64,000 nt of DNA, taken from positions 620,001 to 684,000 of the forward strand of contig NZ_MCGV01000001.1 of the NCBI RefSeq assembly GCF_001705235.1, given 5' to 3'. Below the pieces are notes generated by a model. It made no database searches, was not told the DNA's origin, and saw only the letters and a program-made list of their open reading frames with translations. Below, in pieces: positions 8,012 through 16,796 of the stretch (positions within the stretch are counted from its first letter, which is position 1; each line of letters opens with the position of its first letter). The DNA comes from Clostridium pasteurianum. Its GTDB lineage: Bacteria; Bacillota; Clostridia; Clostridiales; Clostridiaceae. The position numbers were made by a program, and so were the translations under genes.

Positions 8012-9542
8012 AATCCTTCAGCTCCTTTAATCTCCATACCGTTATACCCGGTGGCTTTTGAATTCCTTTTACCCAATATCTATGTGCTCTCATAGCTTGA
8101 GGAGTATTATTTTTTAATATAGATCCCCAAACCTCCCATACCATTCCATTACCCACGTACCATCCCATCTCATGAAGGTCATGATTCCACGTAACAATAT
8201 CTCCAGGCTTCAAATCTGCTTCATCAACTTTTATACACCAATCATTTTCTATTGTCTCTTGACTTGTAGTTAATGTATCTGGACTTTTCATTCCCAAATC
8301 AATGAGTACATGAGTAATAAGTGCCTCATCTACCATTCCCCACTCACCTGACCTAAGGTACGCACCTGGCTCAAATAGTGTTCCTCCATAACTTTCAACT
8401 TGCTTAACGATTTGATCCCTAATGTTACCACATTCTAACATTTGGCCTAAATATATAACATATGGTTTTAATGTTGCATCCTGAATCTCTAATGTATCAG
8501 TATATCCTGTGCTATCATTAAACTGCGTTGTTAACCCAATTACTAAATAATTACTTGCATCATCATCATAAGATATTTTGCCTATTTGTCCAATATCCAT
8601 TGAAGTATTTCCATATGCAGTTACTGCATCACCTGATGTACTTTCTCTCCACATTTCCATGTATTTAGTATATGCAATGTTACAATAAGTCTGCTGATCT
8701 AATGCATATTTAGAATTCACTTTCAAGCAGCTGTCCCACTGATTAAGATAATCATACATATTCTTATCTCTAAACATTTTACCTTTACTTATACCAGAAG
8801 AATCATCAGAATTATATACCCAAATTGATGGATAAAGCTCAGATGTTTGAACTTTCCTATCACCACTTGTTACATGATCTACATCATTATAATCAAAATC
8901 AAGCACTGATGGTATTGTACCATCATATAAAGGTATTATTTCAACTGTTCCATCTTTAGTACAAATTAGTTGTGCACCTAAAGAATCACATATTTCTGAA
9001 ATCATATCATATGCAATTGTGCCGCAGTCAAATGTTACTTCACTTATTGTATAGTCTTTAGCTTTTACTCTATCATCTATATTAATGGGTACATTGACCA
9101 TTCCGCCTGCCGTTATAATTGCCTCTATTGCTCCCATACTAGAGTGCTTTAATTCTGGTCTAGGGAATAGATTAATTCCCCTTTTTAGTAAACAAGAAAC
9201 ATCATGTACAGTACCAACCGCTGTTTTATCATCTGCTTTTGTAGAATAATCCGTCAAAAAGCCAGTAAATTCAACTACTCCATTAATCAGTAATTGAATT
9301 CTATCCATGTTGTCTATTAAATGATGTAGTCCATCAGTATCTCCAACACCCCCTGCTGGATTTGGCTTAAACATATGATCGATATTGTTAAAGGTTATTT
9401 CAAGTTCATTTATATTTGTACCATATCTTCTACTGATCCTAAAGTCTATCACATAATCGCTTAAATCATCAAAATAACTATTTAATTCATGATTAGAATC
9501 ATGTTTAGCCCACTTTCTAAGTTGAAACGTAGGATTTTCCAT
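8004..9542 (-). CDS. Phage tail-hub protein with C-terminal NlpC/P60-like domain lacking the catalytic Cys
   Basis: 512 residues from the ATG at 9542, preferred over an upstream ATG at 9566 because GGGGTGG lies correctly before it. Residues 1 to about 350 resemble XkdQ/gpD-like hub proteins (YVIDFRISRRYGTNINELEITF, VHDVSCLLKRGINLFP, TSMDIGQIGKISYDD). Residues about 370 to 500 align by eye to NlpC/P60: YGGTLFEPGAYLRSGEW, then LIDLGMKSPD, then ADLKPGDIVTW and HEMGWYVGNGMVWEVWG. Where the family has Asp-Cys-Ser this protein has Val-Asp-Glu, so the nucleophile is absent and the domain is probably a non-catalytic wall binder or relic. It lies in the tail block downstream of the tape measure, where hub proteins normally sit. 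Confidence 0.7.
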   Translation of the reverse strand: MENPTFQLRKWAKHDSNHELNSYFDDLSDYVIDFRISRRYGTNINELEITFNNIDHMFKPNPAGGVGDTDGLHHLIDNMDRIQLLINGVVEFTGFLTDYSTKADDKTAVGTVHDVSCLLKRGINLFPRPELKHSSMGAIEAIITAGGMVNVPINIDDRVKAKDYTISEVTFDCGTIAYDMISEICDSLGAQLICTKDGTVEIIPLYDGTIPSVLDFDYNDVDHVTSGDRKVQTSELYPSIWVYNSDDSSGISKGKMFRDKNMYDYLNQWDSCLKVNSKYALDQQTYCNIAYTKYMEMWRESTSGDAVTAYGNTSMDIGQIGKISYDDDASNYLVIGLTTQFNDSTGYTDTLEIQDATLKPYVIYLGQMLECGNIRDQIVKQVESYGGTLFEPGAYLRSGEWGMVDEALITHVLIDLGMKSPDTLTTSQETIENDWCIKVDEADLKPGDIVTWNHDLHEMGWYVGNGMVWEVWGSILKNNTPQAMRAHRYWVKGIQKPPGITVWRLKELKDCD

Positions 9543-9543
9543 A

Positions 9544-9927
9544 TTACCACCCCGCTGTACCTGCATTACAAGGACATATCATTTCTACTGGAATATAATA
9601 TATGTCCCCTTCAATTGGATTTTTAACTTGCCAGTCTCCCTGCATATATCCTGTATAGTTGTAACCCCATTCATCTATAAAAGTAAATTCCTTATAAAAG
9701 CTCGCCATAAAATTTTTATAGTCTGTAATATTACCATCTTCTATATTAAAAACTACTGTGAAATCAATTAGACAATCAGTTCCACCTACCTGTTGAAATT
9801 TACTGTGTCCATTAAGTGTTTTATTTGCTATTCTTTTTATGCTAGGTTTAGGGGGCGTATAGTCTGTAATAGTGCAATTTACTTTTGTGCCTTCACACAA
9901 TAATTGTGGTTCATTGTAATCTGCCAT
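9544..9927 (-). CDS. Phage tail protein (distal-tail position)
   Basis: A 127-residue beta-rich protein (CTITDYTPPKPSIKRIANKT, DCLIDFTVVFNIEDG, WGYNYTGYMQGDWQVKNP, YYIPVEMICPCNAG) preceded by AGGAGGTG. It lies between the tape measure gene and the tail-hub gene, the position of distal tail or tail-completion proteins. The short length and strand pattern fit a tube- or LysM-associated baseplate protein, but the family cannot be fixed from sequence alone. Confidence 0.6.
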   Translation of the reverse strand: MADYNEPQLLCEGTKVNCTITDYTPPKPSIKRIANKTLNGHSKFQQVGGTDCLIDFTVVFNIEDGNITDYKNFMASFYKEFTFIDEWGYNYTGYMQGDWQVKNPIEGDIYYIPVEMICPCNAGTAGW

Positions 9928-9938
9928 ATAAACACCTC

Positions 9939-11597
9939 CTATAGTCTAAATGCATCTTTTAAGAACATGTCTGCAACAGTATTTTTAAGTGATTTTGTTG
10001 TCATATCCTTTAAGGCAGTTGTTAACTGCTGCGTACCTTTATCTCCCGTATCAGCCACAGTAACATACATATTTATGGTTGGTTTAAATTCCATATGCTT
10101 TTGATTATTATTTAAATTACTTGTACTAGCATGAGATCCATTAGCAGCATTACCGCTTCCTAAAACAGCATCGTCTAATCCTTTAAAGTCAGGCTTTACC
10201 TTTCCAATGTTTTTTATTCCATTAGCCATAGTTGCCATTCTTTCCTGTATAGGCGACTGCATTTTGTCAATACCCTCAATATATCCTTGCCCTGTATAAA
10301 CTCCATAACTAGCAAATACAGTTGATGGAGAATGTATACCCAATATTGATTTAAGAGTATCCTTGATTTTTCCTCCAACACTTTTCATCTTGTTAACAAG
10401 TGCTCCCGCTCCGCTTGCTATTCCATTAATTAATCCATCTATTATATTTTTTCCTATATGAGATAAATTTATATTTTTTAAGAATCCTATTACGCTGTTC
10501 CAACCTGATTTAAATGCATTTTGCCACCATTTGAATACGCTATCTAGATATTTTCCTAAATCTGATGCTGCCTTGCTAAGTGCATCCCAATGCTTTACTA
10601 CTTCATAAACTATCAATCCTAATGCAGCTATTATAGCAACTGCTATTAAAACTGGTGGACTAATAATTCCAGGCAACGCATTAAAAACTGCTCCTACAAT
10701 TGAACCAAATGTTTTAACATCTTTTCCATCTTTAAAAAGATGCTCGCCTAACTTTTTTAAGATTTTAATAACTTTTTCTATTGCCTCTACCACTGTATTA
10801 AAAGTTTCAACTTTTTCTTTTATTTCATCAAATATATCTTTTTTTCCTGTTTCAGCAATAGCACTTTTTATTGATTTCGCTGATTTTACTATTACATTGC
10901 ACACATTTTGACATGATACACTACAACTGTTAAACCCAACGGACAACTTATCTAGTTTCTGTAAAATTTGTTCCAATACTGAAAGAATATTAAGCATAAC
11001 TCCCTGAAGACTTGTAATACCAGATCTTATTGAAGCTGCACTTTGCGAAATCATACCAGTAATATATCCAACTTGACTGCCTGCTGTTGATATAATTTTA
11101 TTAAATACTGCTGCCATTCCATTGGTTGCATTTACTAAATCCATTTCCTTTGCTATTACTATATTTAACATAGGCGGTATAACTTGCATTGACCCATTTA
11201 ATTTCAATACTTCAGTAGATAAATTCCTCATACCACTAGAAGCTTCAATCCCAGCTGAATTTATACTAATTCCAAAATTAAGTGCCAATCCACTTAGTTT
11301 ATTAAAATCAGCTTCAATTGTTCCATCAATTGATTGCAACCTCGATATTTGTTCATCAATATTAGCACTAATTTCTGTAGCAGTTCTTCTAACCTCTCCT
11401 AATACAAGTGTTAAAGCATTAGCTGCTGAACTTCCCACATTTGTCATGGATTCATTAAAACTTTGCACTCTAGCTTCAGCGCTATCATTTAAATCCATAA
11501 ACTGCTTCATCTGTTCTCCCGCGCTGCTTAATCCAAGTGTAAATTTAGAAGTGTCTAATTCCATAAAAGCAACTACAGATCCTGCATTAATCACCAT
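9939..11597 (-). CDS. Tail tape measure protein
   Basis: 552 residues, beginning MVINAGSVVAFMELDTSKFT after AGGAGGTGAT. The first 300 residues are helical with heptad-like spacing. A hydrophobic segment follows at about residues 300 to 335 (PPVLIAVAIIAALGLIVYEV). The C-terminal part is diagnostic: GWNSVIGFLKNINLSHIGKN, IDGLINGIASGAGALVNKMK, then LKSILGIHSPSTVFASYGV, the signature seen in tape measure proteins of Gram-positive siphoviruses. Such proteins set tail length and are ejected into the host envelope. It is short for the family, implying a modest tail. It follows the tail chaperone genes, as expected. Confidence 0.9.
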   Translation of the reverse strand: MVINAGSVVAFMELDTSKFTLGLSSAGEQMKQFMDLNDSAEARVQSFNESMTNVGSSAANALTLVLGEVRRTATEISANIDEQISRLQSIDGTIEADFNKLSGLALNFGISINSAGIEASSGMRNLSTEVLKLNGSMQVIPPMLNIVIAKEMDLVNATNGMAAVFNKIISTAGSQVGYITGMISQSAASIRSGITSLQGVMLNILSVLEQILQKLDKLSVGFNSCSVSCQNVCNVIVKSAKSIKSAIAETGKKDIFDEIKEKVETFNTVVEAIEKVIKILKKLGEHLFKDGKDVKTFGSIVGAVFNALPGIISPPVLIAVAIIAALGLIVYEVVKHWDALSKAASDLGKYLDSVFKWWQNAFKSGWNSVIGFLKNINLSHIGKNIIDGLINGIASGAGALVNKMKSVGGKIKDTLKSILGIHSPSTVFASYGVYTGQGYIEGIDKMQSPIQERMATMANGIKNIGKVKPDFKGLDDAVLGSGNAANGSHASTSNLNNNQKHMEFKPTINMYVTVADTGDKGTQQLTTALKDMTTKSLKNTVADMFLKDAFRL

Positions 11598-11623
11598 ATC
11601 ACCTCCTAGCTTACGCCCTAAAT

Positions 11624-12239
11624 TTAGTAGGCTTTATTATGTTTAGTCATCCATTCTATTGTAGATTTATTATCTATATTATTATTTTCTATTCCATCAT
11701 TCCATTTAGGGGTTTTTGGATTTTCAGCGCTGAGCTCAGAAAAAATGTAATTACAAGCTTCATCGAAGCAAAAAGCTGTATAATCATTTTTTATATTTAA
11801 GATTTTGCTTGGCCTTACTCGATACATTTTTGCCATCGCTATTATTGAGACTATCCTTTGTGATTGTACGAAAGGATTTGAGGCCATCAACTCCCTGTTG
11901 GCTATATGCCCACAATTCAAACTGTTGACTATCAGTCAATTCTAGTCCTATTTCTCTGAGCTCCTTTACGCTTGGCTCAACTAAAGTATTCTCGCAAATT
12001 ATATCAATTAACTTACCGTACTCTTTTAAATCAATTTGATCTGCATTATCTTGATAAAATAATCTTCTTGCTACTCCTAAAAGTTGATTAGGTATTTTTC
12101 CACTTTGGCATAATCCTAAAATAGAAAGCCTTTTTACTTTTACGCAAAAAGGCTTGTCACCTGAAAAAGGACTTAATTCTATAACTTCTGTAGCCATATT
12201 TTTCAATTCGTCTATACTTGTTACCTTTAACTCGCTCAT
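11624..12239 (-). CDS. Tail assembly chaperone, frameshifted long form (gpGT-like)
   Basis: The reading frame after the short chaperone continues as a second open frame (11624 to about 11792) displaced by +1 (equivalent to -2). It encodes NDYTAFCFDEACNYIFSEL and ends WMTKHNKAY. Its own upstream ATG at 11920 has no good ribosome binding site and lies deep in the other gene. Moving between frames at the A6 run would give a protein of about 204 residues, matching the G/GT organisation that tailed phages use to make two chaperones in fixed ratio before the tape measure gene. The shift itself is inferred, not shown. Confidence 0.65.
11784..11792 (-). other. Putative programmed frameshift site
   Basis: On the minus strand the short chaperone ends TAT AAA AAA TGA. 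Six A bases (11787 to 11792) directly precede the stop codon. Slipping by -2 on AAA, or by +1, places the ribosome in the frame that reads AAT GAT TAT and continues for 53 more codons. A slow stop codon next to a homopolymer is a common frameshift arrangement. Confidence 0.55.
11784..12239 (-). CDS. Tail assembly chaperone, short form (gpG-like)
   Basis: A 151-residue helical protein starting MSELKVTSIDELKNMATEVI after AGGAGGAAT. It contains a hydrophobic KRLSILGLCQSGKIPNQLLG motif typical of Gram-positive phage tail chaperones, and a Lys/Ser-rich C-terminus that runs into a poly-A stretch just before its TGA. Its position between the major tail protein and the tape measure gene is the standard place for gpG. 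The product binds the tape measure protein during tail assembly. Confidence 0.75.
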   Translation of the reverse strand: MSELKVTSIDELKNMATEVIELSPFSGDKPFCVKVKRLSILGLCQSGKIPNQLLGVARRLFYQDNADQIDLKEYGKLIDIICENTLVEPSVKELREIGLELTDSQQFELWAYSQQGVDGLKSFRTITKDSLNNSDGKNVSSKAKQNLKYKK

Positions 12240-12254
12240 CTAAAATTCCTCCTA

Positions 12255-13142
12255 TTATAATGTAGTAGTAAATACTGTTGAAACAGGTGTAGTCTTATCT
12301 GAACTACCTACTTTTCTAATTGCGGCAGCAACTGCTGAATAAGTAACTCCATTTTCTATTGAAGTAGGTACAAAAGTTACTATTTTTCCTGTAGAATCAA
12401 CAGTTACATTACCTGCAACTATTGAACCATCTGAAAGCCTAGTTATTTTAAAATTATTAACTGTTATATCATCATTATCAACTGCACTTAAATATGTCCA
12501 TGTAACTTTATAATCTGTACCAATACTTACACCTGGAGTGCTGCCACTAGCTGTTGTTGGTGTTGGAATATTAGGTATTGGTGTATTTCCTCCTGCTTGA
12601 CCATTAGGTAAACTACTAAGGAAACTAATATAAACTGGATTCTCACCTCTCTTAGGTCTACTAGTTGATTCAAATTGTGGAACATAAAATTTTCCGTCTT
12701 GTAATTTAAAATCCACTGGCTTTCCTTTATTATGCTTAAAGCTAAAGCAAGCATATTGAATAGTAGAGGAATCATAATCCTTTTCTTCTGAATACAAATT
12801 CAAAGTAAATGGAACCTTTTCAACAACTTTTCCCATCTCAGGACCCTCATACACAGAATCTACTAAAGTTCCACCATCTATTAAACTCATTAATTTAGGT
12901 GAAAAAACATTATCCTTTAATTTTATAGTGTATCCAATACATATATCCTCTGTTCTGTTCATTGCTACAATTCTATTTCTAACCCTTAATATATCCTCTT
13001 TGCCTTTGGATAAATCAGGTTTAGCATCTGCACTAGATGCTGTATCAAAATAGAATTTTTCACCTGTGACTTCATTTATGATTTCAGCCAACGCTATATT
13101 AGCAATTGGCAAGTTTTCATTTGATGTAGTTGCATCTGACAT
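12255..13142 (-). CDS. Major tail protein with C-terminal Ig-like domain
   Basis: 295 residues. The first 185 form a tail-tube domain (LPIANIALAEIINEVTGEKF, GKVVEKVPFTLNLYSEEKDY, YACFSFKHNKGKPVDFKLQD). A Pro/Thr/Gly linker (GNTPIPNIPTPTTASGSTPG) leads to an Ig-like domain of about 90 residues with KVTWTYLSAVDNDDITVNNF and GKIVTFVPTSIENGVTYSA, a fold often added to tail-tube proteins as surface decoration. The gene has a strong SD (GAGGGGGT) and lies directly upstream of the chaperone pair. The tube polymerises around the tape measure protein. Confidence 0.85.
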   Translation of the reverse strand: MSDATTSNENLPIANIALAEIINEVTGEKFYFDTASSADAKPDLSKGKEDILRVRNRIVAMNRTEDICIGYTIKLKDNVFSPKLMSLIDGGTLVDSVYEGPEMGKVVEKVPFTLNLYSEEKDYDSSTIQYACFSFKHNKGKPVDFKLQDGKFYVPQFESTSRPKRGENPVYISFLSSLPNGQAGGNTPIPNIPTPTTASGSTPGVSIGTDYKVTWTYLSAVDNDDITVNNFKITRLSDGSIVAGNVTVDSTGKIVTFVPTSIENGVTYSAVAAAIRKVGSSDKTTPVSTVFTTTL

Positions 13143-13146
13143 TTTA

Positions 13147-13539
13147 TTACCCCCTCAATTTTTGTAATCCCTGATATTCTATGATTTGTGTATACGCATC
13201 AATATTGGTATCCACAACTACGCTTGTAATGTTACCTGTAGGTCTTATATACTCTTTTAATTCACTTAAACACAATTGTATATTTTGCGCAAAAGGTTCT
13301 AAGTCACTATAATTTGTAGAAGGACAATAAATCAGTATATCTATAGTTTGATAACCAATTTTATTGCATCCTTCAAATCCTGATGTTCCAGTATTTTTTA
13401 AGACAACATAAGGTTCCTTGCATTTACCTTGATGTTGTCCTGGACTGTATACATCTATTCCTTTATTTTTTAGAAACAAAAAAACACGTTCCCATACGGT
13501 ACGTGGTTTATACATATCTTTAATCTCCGAATTTATCAC
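13147..13539 (-). CDS. Tail terminator-like protein
   Basis: 130 residues from a GTG start at 13539 with AGGTG upstream. The protein has the alpha/beta make-up of tail-terminator proteins: an N-terminal helix (VWERVFLFLKNKGIDVY), a strand pattern around PYVVLKNTGTSGFEG and YQTIDILIYCPSTNYSDLEP, and a final QIIEYQGLQKLR. It immediately precedes the tail tube gene, the normal place for the protein that caps the completed tail. The assignment rests on position and overall pattern. Confidence 0.65.
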   Translation of the reverse strand: MINSEIKDMYKPRTVWERVFLFLKNKGIDVYSPGQHQGKCKEPYVVLKNTGTSGFEGCNKIGYQTIDILIYCPSTNYSDLEPFAQNIQLCLSELKEYIRPTGNITSVVVDTNIDAYTQIIEYQGLQKLRG

Positions 13540-13547
13540 AAAAACAC

Positions 13548-13973
13548 CTACTTTAAAATATTCTCCATGCCGTTAACAAATTCAGGTTCAAATTTTCTAA
13601 CTGTTGGTCTAAGTATTGCATATTTACCTTCATTAGAAAGCTCTAACTCAGAAAAGGAAGGTCCTACTTCCATGCCTACTCCATCATCTTGTTCACTTTC
13701 TTTACGATGAGCCAATTCAAGATAAGGTGAATACTCCATATTTCCTGCAACATAGGCAGCACACTCACTTTCACCTTGCCATTTTGAGCCGCCTTCTATG
13801 GTTTGTCTTGCATTACCAGTTCTATCTTTCCAGGGAGCATTCACTTTTGCATAGTTTTCCATTTCTGTTCCTATACTATCGCAGTAACTTGCTACATCCG
13901 ATTTCATTTCATTATTTACATCGCCTTCTTTAGCAATCTTAAGAAAAAAATCAGTTGCATCAAATTTTAGCAT
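13548..13973 (-). CDS. HK97 gp10-like head-tail joining protein
   Basis: 141 residues with the HK97-gp10 pattern: an N-terminal helix ending EMENYAKVNAPWKDRTGNARQ, then YVAGNMEYSPYLELAHRKE and a C-terminal YAILRPTVRKFEPEFVNGME. The motif of a positively charged RTGNAR turn followed by Y-x-x-Y-LE is typical. The protein joins the neck to the tail. It lies 8 bases from its upstream neighbour and two genes below the connector. Confidence 0.8.
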   Translation of the reverse strand: MLKFDATDFFLKIAKEGDVNNEMKSDVASYCDSIGTEMENYAKVNAPWKDRTGNARQTIEGGSKWQGESECAAYVAGNMEYSPYLELAHRKESEQDDGVGMEVGPSFSELELSNEGKYAILRPTVRKFEPEFVNGMENILK

Positions 13974-13980
13974 AATAAAA

Positions 13981-14349
13981 TCACTCCATTCTGTTTAGAT
14001 AAGTATCCCAAACAATATCCGAAATATTCCCTTTATCAATTATTTCATACATTACTTCATCCAAGATAAAACGATCATGCTCTTTTATTTTTTTTACATC
14101 ATCGTTAACTATTAAAAGTAATCTATCTTCACAGCTTCTTTTTAAACTTGAACTATCATTTATAAAACCGCTTATATAACTAGTACCAGTATGATAATAA
14201 CCATTTACAGTGCATACTTTAATGTAATCTTGTTTCTCATTAAATACATTATCCTGCTGTCTTAAAATATCTATCTTAACCGTAAATGGCATAACTTTTT
14301 TAATTAATTGATTTCTTATTTTCTGTTTTCTATCTTCATTCCAAATCAT
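13981..14349 (-). CDS. Head-closure (neck) protein
   Basis: 122 residues, mostly beta (MPFTVKIDILRQQDNVFNEK, DYIKVCTVNGYYHTG, RFILDEVMYEIIDKGNI). This pattern and position, after the gp6-like connector and before the gp10-like protein, match head-completion or stopper proteins of HK97/SPP1-type neck modules. The ATG overlaps the upstream stop as ATGA, so translation is coupled. Confidence 0.65.
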   Translation of the reverse strand: MIWNEDRKQKIRNQLIKKVMPFTVKIDILRQQDNVFNEKQDYIKVCTVNGYYHTGTSYISGFINDSSSLKRSCEDRLLLIVNDDVKKIKEHDRFILDEVMYEIIDKGNISDIVWDTYLNRME

Positions 14350-14618
14350 ATTTCATCAGCTCTTCTCATACTTGTACTATATGAACCTGTCTCATATTGT
14401 TTTGCAAGTGTTAGCCAGTAGTCTCTATTACTAGACAATTTAATATTTGATAAAGTTAATCCATCATCTGCATTTGCTTTTAGTAAACACCCCTCATAAG
14501 ATGCTTTCTTAACATCATTATCATTTGTATCTAACAGCATTTGTAAATCATCATCATCAAAATACGGATATTGTTTTTCCTGAAGATTAAATTTTAATAT
14601 TTCAATATTCGTTGCCAT
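14346..14618 (-). CDS. Head-tail connector protein (gp6/adaptor-like)
   Basis: 90 residues, all helical: MATNIEILKFNLQEKQYPYF, DDDDLQMLLDTNDNDVKKAS, YEGCLLKANADD, then YWLTLAKQYETG. The acidic, short, helical form and its place directly after the major capsid gene match adaptor proteins that dock under the portal ring. AAGGTGATT is the SD. Confidence 0.7.
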   Translation of the reverse strand: MATNIEILKFNLQEKQYPYFDDDDLQMLLDTNDNDVKKASYEGCLLKANADDGLTLSNIKLSSNRDYWLTLAKQYETGSYSTSMRRADEI

Positions 14619-14668
14619 AAAATCACCTTACTTTACAGCTTCCTATAACATACTGCTTTTTTATTCAT

Positions 14669-15709
14669 CTATTTTACAGTTGCAAAGAAGCATTCATCTA
14701 CCCTATCAAATGAAGGTATTCCTAATTCAGATACTTTAGTTTCAACTGTTACTGGATCTTCCTTTAGCATAGTAGTTATAGCAACACCTGTATTAACTAT
14801 ACTTGTATCTAGCTTTCCTGTACCATAAAGTCTATCTGCTTCTTCTGGAGTAGTTCCATATACAGTACTACCTAAAGCTCCTTCAGGAATTAATGTAACT
14901 AAATCATCCTGATAATAATTTTGAATTGCACCACTTTCATCAATGTAATTACCATTCAATATACCAACAGATAAATCTAGTTTACCATTTAAATAATTTA
15001 TAATATCATTATCTGTTATTATTGTTAAAAGATTAGGATTACGAGCCACTAGTTCACCATTTATTGCTTTATTCTTTTTGATATAACCAAGTACTGTATC
15101 TGTAAGCAGAATTCTTGTAGGAGTTCCATATCCATTATTAGTGAGTACTTTTGACCATCTTATTAAATCTCCTACTATATCAGCATCTTCATTATCCCAT
15201 GTAGCAGTACCTGTTAAAGTTTCCTTGTGCTGAGATGGAACATTATAATCAACTACAATATCACCATCATCTGTTGATATATTAATTTTTCCTGTTTGAA
15301 GTGCCTGTGCTCTCATTCTTATCATTTGAACTTCTGCACCATCAACTAAGCTTTTATAATTATCATAAATTTGAGATGTAAGCTGCTCTACTAAATTTTG
15401 ATTATTTGATTGAATTGCTAGTAAAAGAAATTGTCTTTCCTTTTCTTTAATGAGTACCGATTCTTTAAAGAATGGCATTTCCTTTTTTTCTATGTTTAAA
15501 CTAGCACTTAATGCTCTGGATTTAACAGCTGTATCAAAGGCACTCATCTTTAAAGCAACTGGCTTTTTCATTGAACCTTTAGCAAGTTCTATTTCAGTTC
15601 CAAGTTGTTTTTTAGGTGGGAATAATGTCTTATCTATAGTACTTTGTATAGGTAACTTTTCAATATATAGTGAAATTTGATTTGCATTTATAAAATCTTG
15701 TAAATTCAT
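14669..15709 (-). CDS. Major capsid protein, GpE family
   Basis: 346 residues beginning MNLQDFINANQISLYIEKLP. It matches the phage capsid protein E family by its N-terminal TLFPPKKQLGTEIELAKGS, SAFDTAVKSRALSASLNIEK, and helical E-loop region with QIYDNYKSLVDGAEVQMIRM. The C-terminal part reads as the A-domain (TRILLTDTVLGYIKKNKAIN, YQDDLVTLIPEGALGSTVYG). It follows decoration and scaffold genes in the usual order. The product forms the HK97-fold shell. Confidence 0.85.
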   Translation of the reverse strand: MNLQDFINANQISLYIEKLPIQSTIDKTLFPPKKQLGTEIELAKGSMKKPVALKMSAFDTAVKSRALSASLNIEKKEMPFFKESVLIKEKERQFLLLAIQSNNQNLVEQLTSQIYDNYKSLVDGAEVQMIRMRAQALQTGKINISTDDGDIVVDYNVPSQHKETLTGTATWDNEDADIVGDLIRWSKVLTNNGYGTPTRILLTDTVLGYIKKNKAINGELVARNPNLLTIITDNDIINYLNGKLDLSVGILNGNYIDESGAIQNYYQDDLVTLIPEGALGSTVYGTTPEEADRLYGTGKLDTSIVNTGVAITTMLKEDPVTVETKVSELGIPSFDRVDECFFATVK

Positions 15710-15726
15710 ATGTTTTTTCCTCCCGA

Positions 15727-16059
15727 TTATAAGAATTTAATCATATTTAATGCTGCTTTAGCTGTATCTGATGGTGCAACTGGTAATTTAGATGCATCAA
15801 TAAAACCAAATATTAATACGGCTGCATTTTCTGTACCTGTTGAATTATTAAAATCTACATCCTCATAAACAATACCAAATGCAGTACCATCATTTACGGC
15901 CTTTCCAGTAGAATCTACTATAGTACCTGCTTGAAGCACACCATTACTATTTAATGTTGCAGCTGTTTTGGCTACTTTAAGATTTACAGGTAAAAAATAT
16001 TGATTGTATTTAAGTATGTTAACTTGAGAATCTATAATTTGTGTTGAACTTTGTCTCAT
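15727..16059 (-). CDS. Head decoration protein
   Basis: 110 residues of beta-rich, low-complexity character (YFLPVNLKVAKTAATLNSNG, VLQAGTIVDSTGKAVNDG, AFGIVYEDVDFNNSTGT, AAVLIFGFIDASKLPV). This is the pattern of gpD-like decoration proteins found directly upstream of GpE-type capsid genes in Firmicute phages. They clamp the expanded shell. The SD is AGGAGG. Confidence 0.75.
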   Translation of the reverse strand: MRQSSTQIIDSQVNILKYNQYFLPVNLKVAKTAATLNSNGVLQAGTIVDSTGKAVNDGTAFGIVYEDVDFNNSTGTENAAVLIFGFIDASKLPVAPSDTAKAALNMIKFL

Positions 16060-16071
16060 GAATCGTTCCTC

Positions 16072-16683
16072 CTATTTAAAAAATTTATTTTGTTCTTGTA
16101 CATTTTTCATTGAAATTGCTTTTTGCTTTGCAAGTCTCTCTCCCAAAGAAGTCGCAAGTGGTGTAGTTTTCGTTCCGCCTGTTGCAAAACTTCCAGTACC
16201 ACCCATTTGTTTTTCAAATAGATAGCCTCTTTCTTTTTTCATATTTGCAATTTGATTATTAATACCTACTAATGTCCCATCCTTGGAGAGTCTTACTTTG
16301 TTATAATCAATAAGTTTCATAGCAAGATCTGCATCTCTAACTTTTGAGTCTCTTAATGCACTTTTTACTGCAGACTTAAGTTTAAATTTATTGATTTCAG
16401 ATTCATAGTTATCCGAAGTTTTTCTGCTTTCCTCTTTTAGCTCTTTGATTTCCTGAGCCAAATTTTCATTATATTTAACCTTATCTTGAAAGTTTTCTAA
16501 TTGTTTGTTCTTTTCTTCGACCTGCTTTTTATATTCGTTTTTTTCATCTGTAACCTCTTTAAATCTATCTTTAGGAATATAAGCAGAACTATTTACTAAA
16601 TCAACATCTCTATACTTGTCTCTTACTTCATTTGGAATATCCTTAAAAGCTTCCTCTCCTAAAATTTCAACTAACTTTGGCAT
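16072..16683 (-). CDS. Phage scaffold protein (GP20 family)
   Basis: 203 residues. The N-terminal LVEILGEEAFKDIPNEVRDK and YIPKDRFKEVTDEKNEYKKQ motifs, then a long charged coiled coil (about residues 55 to 130) and a Gly/Thr-rich C-terminus (GGTGSFATGGTKTTPL) are typical of phage minor structural GP20 scaffolds. It directs capsid assembly and is then removed. No protease gene accompanies it. It precedes the decoration and capsid genes. Confidence 0.85.
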   Translation of the reverse strand: MPKLVEILGEEAFKDIPNEVRDKYRDVDLVNSSAYIPKDRFKEVTDEKNEYKKQVEEKNKQLENFQDKVKYNENLAQEIKELKEESRKTSDNYESEINKFKLKSAVKSALRDSKVRDADLAMKLIDYNKVRLSKDGTLVGINNQIANMKKERGYLFEKQMGGTGSFATGGTKTTPLATSLGERLAKQKAISMKNVQEQNKFFK

Positions 16684-16796
16684 TTATAATAATCCTCCCT
16701 TTTCTCTAATACGTTTTTTACGTGTTCGGCACGATATAGAGCTATTTAAATTGTTCTTTTACGCCTGCAATTAAAGTAAAAAGGCGATTTTAATTG
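16684..16796 (-). other. Gap between portal and scaffold: no gene seen
   Basis: Phages with SPP1-type portals usually encode a gp7-like minor head protein here. Only 113 bp are present, with a small inverted repeat (CGCCT/AGGCG) near 16763 to 16782 on the minus strand and no open frame. Confidence 0.6.

Noticed and set aside
11122-11646. 174-codon plus-strand open frame
   Set aside because: It is antisense to the tape measure gene, has no ribosome binding site and shows no recognisable motif.
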